Source: Culex pipiens pallens
Taxonomy: Eukaryota; Arthropoda; Insecta; Diptera; Culicidae
Assembly: GCF_016801865.2 (NCBI RefSeq)
Contig: NC_068938.1
Location: 13,922,746-13,986,745, forward strand
Direction of reading: 5' to 3'
DNA: 64,000 bases
In this document: positions 58,418 through 64,000 of the stretch, piece by piece
How the letters are laid out: each line of letters opens with the position of its first letter
How positions within the stretch are numbered: the stretch's first letter is position 1
Notes under the pieces: model-generated
What the model was told of the DNA's origin: nothing
What the model saw: the letters and a program-made list of their open reading frames with translations, nothing else
The model's database searches: none
Program-made: the position numbers and the translations under genes

Positions 58418-59530
58418 AGGGGGATGGCGTCGCTATTTTTAGACCACATTTTCCACTTTTTCTCATCGAAACCGACTACTTTATCGACTTCATTTTGCTG
58501 GGCGAGATAGGACGCTGTCTATTTTTAGACGATGACTCAGCACTTTTCCACTTTTGCGCTTAAAAAAACCAGGTGGCAGCACAGAGCGAGTTGTGGCGCT
58601 TTAACCACGGCAAATAGTGTCCAGGGCATTCGCGGAAATTCGATGTCCCATCCTCGAGGGTCCTGGAGCACCAAAACTTCTTAGCATGGTGCTCCCAACG
58701 ATTAATTGCTATAACTAACAGGAACGTGAGCGGGGGATCCCCACGTTTCTTCCTCCCCTGTAGATTCAGAAATGTATTGCTGTTTGAACACTCGTGCTCA
58801 AACTCAATCCAATTCAACGAATCATCTTTGCGGTAAACTTTACGCAGTTGGCCTGGCCGCTTTAACGTTTGTGATGTTCCAAGGCAATCTAATGCAATGG
58901 GGCACTGCAATTGTTAATAATGACAAGAGGATGCTAGGCGTTAATCAACCTAAGGCATTTTCCAGGATGCCCTCGAAAGACTGGCTGCGCTAGGGTTAGA
59001 TTAGATTAGTTAGATTAGATAAAAAAACCAGGTGGCAGCACGATGTAACGCCACGTCCCTATGAAAGCTGTAATTCATGATCAAAGGGCTGATGTGTGTG
59101 TGCGTGTGTGTGCAACCAACCAAACGGGACCACGCGGCCACTTCTTACAAATTGAGTTGTTTCCATGTATTTTTAGATCTTCATTCTATACATGCAAATA
59201 ACTCGCATAGGCATTTGGAAGGTGTTAGCTCTGCCGAGCTTCGGTGACCCATTTCTACGCTGGCTAGCCGAGCGCGAGGTTCCTCAGCTTTTTTCGACAA
59301 GCCCCGCCCCGAAGAACGTTTGCACCAATCGGGTTCAAACGTTATAGGGACGTGGCGTTACATCGTGCTGCCACCTGGTTTTTTTAAGTGCAAGAGTGGA
59401 AATGTGCTGAGTCATCGTCTAAAAATAGACGGCGTCCTATCTCGCCCAGCAAATTGAAGTCGATAAAGTAGTCGGTTTCGATACGAAAAAGTGGAAAACG
59501 TGGTCTAAAAATAGCGACGCCATCCCCCTA
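58418..59530. mobile_element. Foldback element carrying a SINE-like insertion
   Basis: AGGGGGATGGCGTCGCTATT on the left and AATAGCGACGCCATCCCCCT on the right are exact inverses. Pairing continues through GGGCGAGATAGGACGC/GCGTCCTATCTCGCCC and through the CAGGTGGCAGCAC segment to a unique centre with a TGTGTGCGTG run. Interrupted at 58583-59020. Confidence 0.8.
58583..59020 (+). mobile_element. 438-bp SINE-like retroposon with TTAGAT tail and 21-bp target duplication
   Basis: The 21 bp at 58562-58582 and 59021-59041 (AAAAAAACCAGGTGGCAGCA plus C) are identical. The 3' end is GGGTTAGATTAGATTAG and further TTAGAT units. The body includes CTCAAACTCAATCCAATTCA and CAGTTGGCCTGGCCGC, shared with 42846-42990. 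No A/B boxes are evident, so it may be the 3' end of a LINE rather than a tRNA SINE. Confidence 0.8.
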
Positions 59531-59625
59531 TTTAGAACTTCCGAACCCTTGTCAAATGGACAAGGACCCAGCGCGTATATAAGTTGATAGTAACAGTATT
59601 CCTAATTCCAGTCCACGCTCACCAA

Positions 59626-59700
59626 GCCGTGATGGCGTAGTGGTTAGCATTTTTGCTTACCAATCCAAAGGACGGGGGATCGAACCCCGACTCGAGCGAC
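59626..59700 (+). repeat. tRNA-like sequence (degenerate)
   Basis: The A box TGGCGTAGTGGTTAGC and a T arm CGGGG-GATCGAA-CCCCG with 5-bp pairing are clear, but the acceptor ends do not pair and the anticodon arm is irregular. It is probably a tRNA pseudogene or SINE head. Confidence 0.6.
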
Positions 59701-59751
59701 TTTGATTTTTCGTTCTTATTTAGATATTTCTAAGTCTTAAACTTTCTCGTT

Positions 59752-59827
59752 GGGAGCAGATGGGTATCGAACCCAGGACCATTCGCTTACAAAGCGAACA
59801 CCGTAACCAGTCAGCCACGGCCGCTCC
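59752..59827 (-). repeat. tRNA-Thr(TGT)-like sequence, probably pseudo or SINE
   Basis: In reverse complement, GGAGCGG pairs with CTGCTCC, the anticodon arm TTCGC-TTTGTAA-GCGAA is perfect with TGT at the anticodon, and the T arm has TTCGATA. However, three extra bases lie between acceptor stem and A box (TGGCTGACTGG), which a functional tRNA would not have. Its 3'-side partner is duplicated at 60469-60521. Confidence 0.55.
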
Positions 59828-61157
59828 ATGATCAAAGGGCTGATAGGCCGAAAATAGAAATAGGCTGAGAAAGGGTATAGTTCCCCTATTTTATTTAAAG
59901 AATTTTTTTTTTGTTTTTTTATTTTAAAACACATAAAAATAAATTTTCTTGATAATTATATAAATTTTCATTTATTTTAAAGAAATTATATAACGCTTTT
60001 TAATAATAAATTTTGAACTTTATTTTTTACACTTCGTTAGTTAAATATTTATAAATTTATAATAAAGTTTGTAAAAAAGCTACAAAAATATTAAAATTGT
60101 AGCACTTCAAAGTACTAAAGTTCTAAAATTTCAGGATTATCAATTTTTTTTCAATACTGTTATTTCAAAACTCTTAATTTCTGGAGTTTTTTTTTGAAAA
60201 GGTCCAATAAACCAAATTTCCAATTTTTGCTTTTTTGGTGTTTTTGAAACCGCCTTGAGTCAGGGGTATTAAAAAACACACAACAAGCAAAAACTGAAAA
60301 TTTGGTTCATTGGACCTTTTCAAAAAAAAAAAAAAAAAATCCAGAAATTAAGAGTTTTGAAATAACAGTATTGAGAAAAAAAAATTGATAGTCCTGAAAT
60401 TTTAGAACTTTAGTACTTTAAAATGCTACAATTCTAATATTTTTGTAGCTTTTTTACAAACCATTCACAGGACCATTCGCTTACAAAGCGAACACCGTAA
60501 CCAGTCAGCCACGGCCGCTCCATGATCAAAGGGCTGATAGGCCGAAAATAGAAATAGGCTGAGAAAGGGTATAGTTCCCCTATTTTATTTAAAGAATTTT
60601 TTTTTTGTTTTTTTATTTTAAAACACATAAAAATAAATTTTCTTGATAATTATATAAATTTTCATTTATTTTAAAGAAATTATATAACGCTTTTTAATAA
60701 TAAATTTTGAACTTTATTTTTTACACTTCGTTAGTTAAATATTTATAAATTTATAATAAAGTTTGTAAAAAAGCTACAAAAATATTAAAATTGTAGCACT
60801 TCAAAGTACTAAAGTTCTAAAATTTCAGGATTATCAATTTTTTTTCAATACTGTTATTTCAAAACTCTTAATTTCTGGAGTTTTTTTTTGAAAAGGTCCA
60901 ATAAACCAAATTTCCAATTTTTGCTTTTTTGGTGTTTTTGAAACCGCCTTGAGTCAGGGGTATTAAAAAACACACAACAAGCAAAAACTGAAAATTTGGT
61001 TCATTGGACCTTTTCAAAAAAAAAAAAAAAATCCAGAAATTAAGAGTTTTGAAATAACAGTATTGAGAAAAAAAAATTGATAGTCCTGAAATTTTAGAAC
61101 TTTAGTACTTTAAAATGCTACAATTCTAATATTTTTGTAGCTTTTTTACAAACTTTG
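59775..61157. repeat. 694-bp tandem duplication containing a 390-bp foldback
   Basis: Unit 1 (59775-60468) and unit 2 (60469-61157) are almost identical; they differ mainly in the length of one A run (about 60312 and 61016). Each unit starts inside the tRNA-Thr-like sequence and contains a palindrome whose arms are about 190 bp (60067-60461 and 60761-61157), with GAAAAGGTCCAATAAACC and its inverse near the centre. The near-identity suggests a very recent duplication, or an assembly artefact. Confidence 0.85.
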
Positions 61158-61384
61158 AGGTTATCTCCACGGCTGGGTTGCAAATCAAATTTGCTCCCTT
61201 CTTATGAATACCGAGATCAAATTTCACCTTCTGATGTGTTGAATGCGTGTTTCGGAGATTTTTGAATGTCTTTTCTTGTTTGTGAGAGCAAACATGACCA
61301 AAAATTTAAAACCTCAAAAATTAAAAAATACTTGTTTTTTGAATAAAAAAAAACAATATTTTTGAAATGTAATTTTTCTAATCG

Positions 61385-62378
61385 GGGCCTTGTAAAGTCA
61401 AGGGGCATGATTTGATCCTAGTGCATTAGTTAAAATTTGGGTATACATTCTTTTTTATAAGCACTATGGACACCACTTCATGCTACGAGAACTCGCTTTG
61501 CCGCAGCCCCAGGGCTTAAGCGTTGACCGATAAGCTGTCTTCGTGAACTAGGTAGGTAGTTCTCCGATAGTGAAAATATCACAATTGCACAAGACACCGC
61601 TGCTTCTGTGACTTTTTCACTATCACAATGTGGGATTTAGGTTGGGACTTCAGGATAGTACAATTGTGTTGTTGCTTAGCATTAGCATTTAAAATAAATC
61701 TGTATCCTTTACAAATCTATTTGATGTTAAAGTTAGTTAGTTAGTTAAGTTAAAGTAATGCTGTCAATAAACTTTGATTGATGTAGAATACTAGGCATTC
61801 TTTTATGTCAAATTGTCCATAGAGTCTCGATCAATCAATAATGTAATGATATCGGACAAAATTCGTTGATCTGTTGAACTAACGGTTTTCGGCTTATGAT
61901 TGTATTGACCATTGTTGCGAATCGAGGAACTACGGATTTTTTGACGTAAATGGTCATTTCTTTTTCAAATCGAAGTTTCTATCCTATTTGTATATCAGTT
62001 CATAAATTTTTATTTATTTGATAGAAGTAGTGCTATAACAGGTAAAGGAATGTTTAGTTTTGAACATTAAGTTTAGAGGATTTTAGATTAAAGTTTAGAT
62101 TTTCAATCCAAAGTAGTTAGCAAATGAATATTTGGACTTAAATGAATAATTGAACATTTTGGACTTATGAATAACACACAACTGTGCATTTATTCTAGAG
62201 TCAGATCCATACAGCGTCAGTGTTTATTTGGTCGAAGTGTACTAATTCATTGGCAGATCTGATTCTAGTTGTAATGTACGACAAGACTACTGACGGACGT
62301 GACAGGACGAGGGCCCAGTTTAGAGGTTTCAACATCAACGATGTGCGGCTGGATCACCTTCCCAAAAAAAAAAAAAAA
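61385..62378 (+). mobile_element. 1-kb retroposed noncoding sequence with poly(A) and 20-bp target duplication
   Basis: AAATGTAATTTTTCTAATCG occurs at 61365-61384 and at 62379-62398. The insert ends in a run of about 18 A directly before the second copy. It has no long ORF. GC-richer parts (61480-61570 and 62200-62360) show no recognised RNA family. It fits LINE-mediated retroposition of a polyadenylated transcript or a truncated LINE 3' end. Confidence 0.65.
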
Positions 62379-62398
62379 AAATGTAATTTTTCTAATCG

Positions 62399-63439
62399 TT
62401 GTTTTTAATTTCTTTAAATTTCTTAATTTTATTTTAGTAATAAATTATTTTTTTGTAAATCTTATTTAATTTGTTTTTTTTTATTAAAAAAAAATAAAAA
62501 TAAATTTTCTTGATAATTATAAAAACTTTCATTTATTTTAAAGAAATTTTATAACGTTTTTTTAATAAGAAAATTTGAACTTTTTTTACATTTTGTTCAT
62601 TAAATTTTTATAATTAAAAGAAATAAATATTTATAATTTTTTTCAGTTTTTATATTTTTTAAATTTGTTTAAGATTTGTTCAAAATCGGGGGAATCGTGG
62701 GGACGGCAATGAAAACGTTATTTTCAAATTTCAAGCTTATTTTGATATTTTTTTTAAACAAAAAGTATCACAAAAAGTTTTATGCATTGTAACAGTCATG
62801 CTTTTGCAATTTGTTTTTTTTTTTTCAAAATATCAATACATTTATGAATATATTATTTTTTATTAAGTGTTGCGACTATTTTTGAGGTGTGGTCCAAAAT
62901 TCAGAATTTGTAAAAGTTTATAAATGTTTTTTATTGCTAATACAAAAAACAAACGGTTTTTTCCAATTAGGATTTTTGTTTTTAGTACTAATTATTTTTG
63001 CCTCAGATTTTTCGGGGAAATTTTTAAGTAGGGGGCGTAGAACTTGAAATGGCTTCTTTTTTGTATTTTTTTTTAATTTCTATATTTTTAAAATTTTATT
63101 TTTTTGTGTGTTTTAAAATCTAGTATAAAATAGTAAGGCTCATTGTTGTAAATTAGTGATAGAAAAAAACTATCATTTGATGATTCCCGTACCAAAATAT
63201 CAGGAGGTATAGCGACAGTCACAATAGCTTGTGAGTTCTCTTCTATCATCTCGTGATTTTCTGCAAGAGCACTCTATCACTCCTTCTCTTTATCTCGTTC
63301 ACGCACATTCGCCGAAGATTCTTTTGTTTTCTCAGAAAATCGTAACAAAAGAACGCTAGAGGACAACTCTTGATGCTGAGAATCTCAACACAGAAAAAAA
63401 GAGCAGTGAAAGTTGGGAGATGAGATTTCGGGAATGATA
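62399..63439. other. AT-rich intronic or intergenic DNA
   Basis: No gene. 63200-63430 resembles, inverted, the interior of the long MITE at 4449-5364 (AGCGACAGTCACAATAGCTT versus AGCTATAGTGACGGCC). Confidence 0.45.
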
Positions 63440-63905
63440 GGGGCAGGGGGGGGGGGGGTGGGGCAGAATGGTCCGCCTAAGTAAAATGTACCGAAAACCT
63501 TACGAAAACTTACAAATTTATGAATCCAGTGTAGTAGGCTTATGCTTTGGGATGTTCCCTTCAATGTTGTATACTTGGTTGATAAAAGATTTCAGCTTAA
63601 AACTATTTTTGATGCAATTTAAAAAAATGTGTTTTTTGACTACTTTTCCAGGGTGCGGGGCAGAATGGACCACCCTGCGGGGCAGAATGGGCCACCTTAG
63701 AAAACAAGCCATTTCGTCTAATACAACGTCGAAGGGTGATAAGAAATGACTTAAGTAACCTTTCCAACATAGTTTCCATGAAGTTTGATAACTTTTATAA
63801 AAAAAGTCACTTAACAAAACAAACATTTTTGAAAATAGTGTAAATATGTCAAAATAAGACACTATTTTTACAAATAAGCATCAACACAATTAAAAAATGA
63901 ACTAA
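63440..63905. mobile_element. Second, truncated copy of the GGGGCAG element
   Basis: It starts GGGGCAGGGG after TA and follows, in reverse orientation, the element at 32249-33172 (CGCCTAAGTAAAATG, GGGCAGAATGG repeats, AAAATAGTGTAAATATGTCA). Homology stops near 63905 at a poly(C)-containing repeat end, so the distal part is missing or lies outside the window. Confidence 0.75.
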
Positions 63906-64000
63906 AAATTTTTTTTGTATGGATCGTGGACAATCGCCATACCCCCCCCCCCCCCCCCTAAAGTTAAAGTGTCCACGTGGTTTATGGATGGTCCCTAGCT

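Noticed and set aside
59752..59827. Functional tRNA-Thr(TGT) gene
   Set aside because: Three extra bases between acceptor stem and A box and a mismatch at the base of the T stem make a working tRNA unlikely.
62333..62364. GCGGCTGGATCACCTTCCC, similar to the 3' end of bacterial 16S rRNA
   Set aside because: The match is short and nothing else of an rRNA is present; it directly precedes a poly(A) tail of a retroposed sequence. Chance similarity.

Overview
The window reads as nuclear DNA of a culicine mosquito, most like Culex. Coding exons are GC-rich with short GT-AG introns, the intergenic DNA is AT-rich, and it is packed with small DNA transposons, foldback elements and tRNA-like repeats. 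This assignment rests on protein resemblance and repeat style, not on a database search.

Region 1 (1-17.1 kb) holds the most interesting material. A cluster of short secreted-peptide genes (1311-1619 minus, 1942-2341 plus, 6670-7157 minus, 7560-7850 plus, 11560-11860 plus, 14142-14508 minus) shares one architecture. Exon 1 encodes the signal peptide and is 76 nt in four of them. A phase-1 intron follows, then in five of the six an acidic pro-segment, a dibasic furin-like site of the type RIRR/RYKR followed by Ser-Pro, and a Pro-, Lys-, Gly- or Arg-rich mature tail. This is the layout of proline-rich antimicrobial peptide precursors, but I cannot match it to a named family. Two copies carry frame conflicts between pro-segment and mature peptide, and a truncated promoter of a seventh copy seems to survive at 15.2 kb. 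The cluster surrounds and invades a 633-aa SLC5 sodium-coupled solute transporter gene (minus, 9685-17103); two peptide genes sit in its 5-kb intron, one on each strand. A TATA/Inr promoter with a candidate 5' UTR exon lies near 22.0 kb.

Region 2 (17-29 kb) is gene-poor and rich in foldback and nested elements. Region 3 (29.1-44.2 kb) holds a CCDC9-like, Gly/Gln-rich coiled-coil protein (minus, 451 aa) whose introns are full of nested transposons. Region 4 (44-51 kb) holds a ~700-bp TTAAATTC satellite, the complete NDUFS6/ND-13A complex I gene (46077-46601), and a large inverted-terminus element that contains the decayed remains of a multi-exon gene. Region 5 (51-64 kb) holds the first four coding exons of a HAX1-like gene on the plus strand; its last exon(s) lie beyond the window, and its introns hold pogo-like MITEs, SINE-like insertions with clear target duplications, tRNA-like sequences and a 694-bp tandem duplication.

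The three housekeeping-type genes are ordinary. The peptide cluster is the best candidate for an undescribed system: a probable inducible defence-peptide locus, with TATA/Inr promoters and one NF-kappaB-like site, undergoing birth and death next to a transporter gene.
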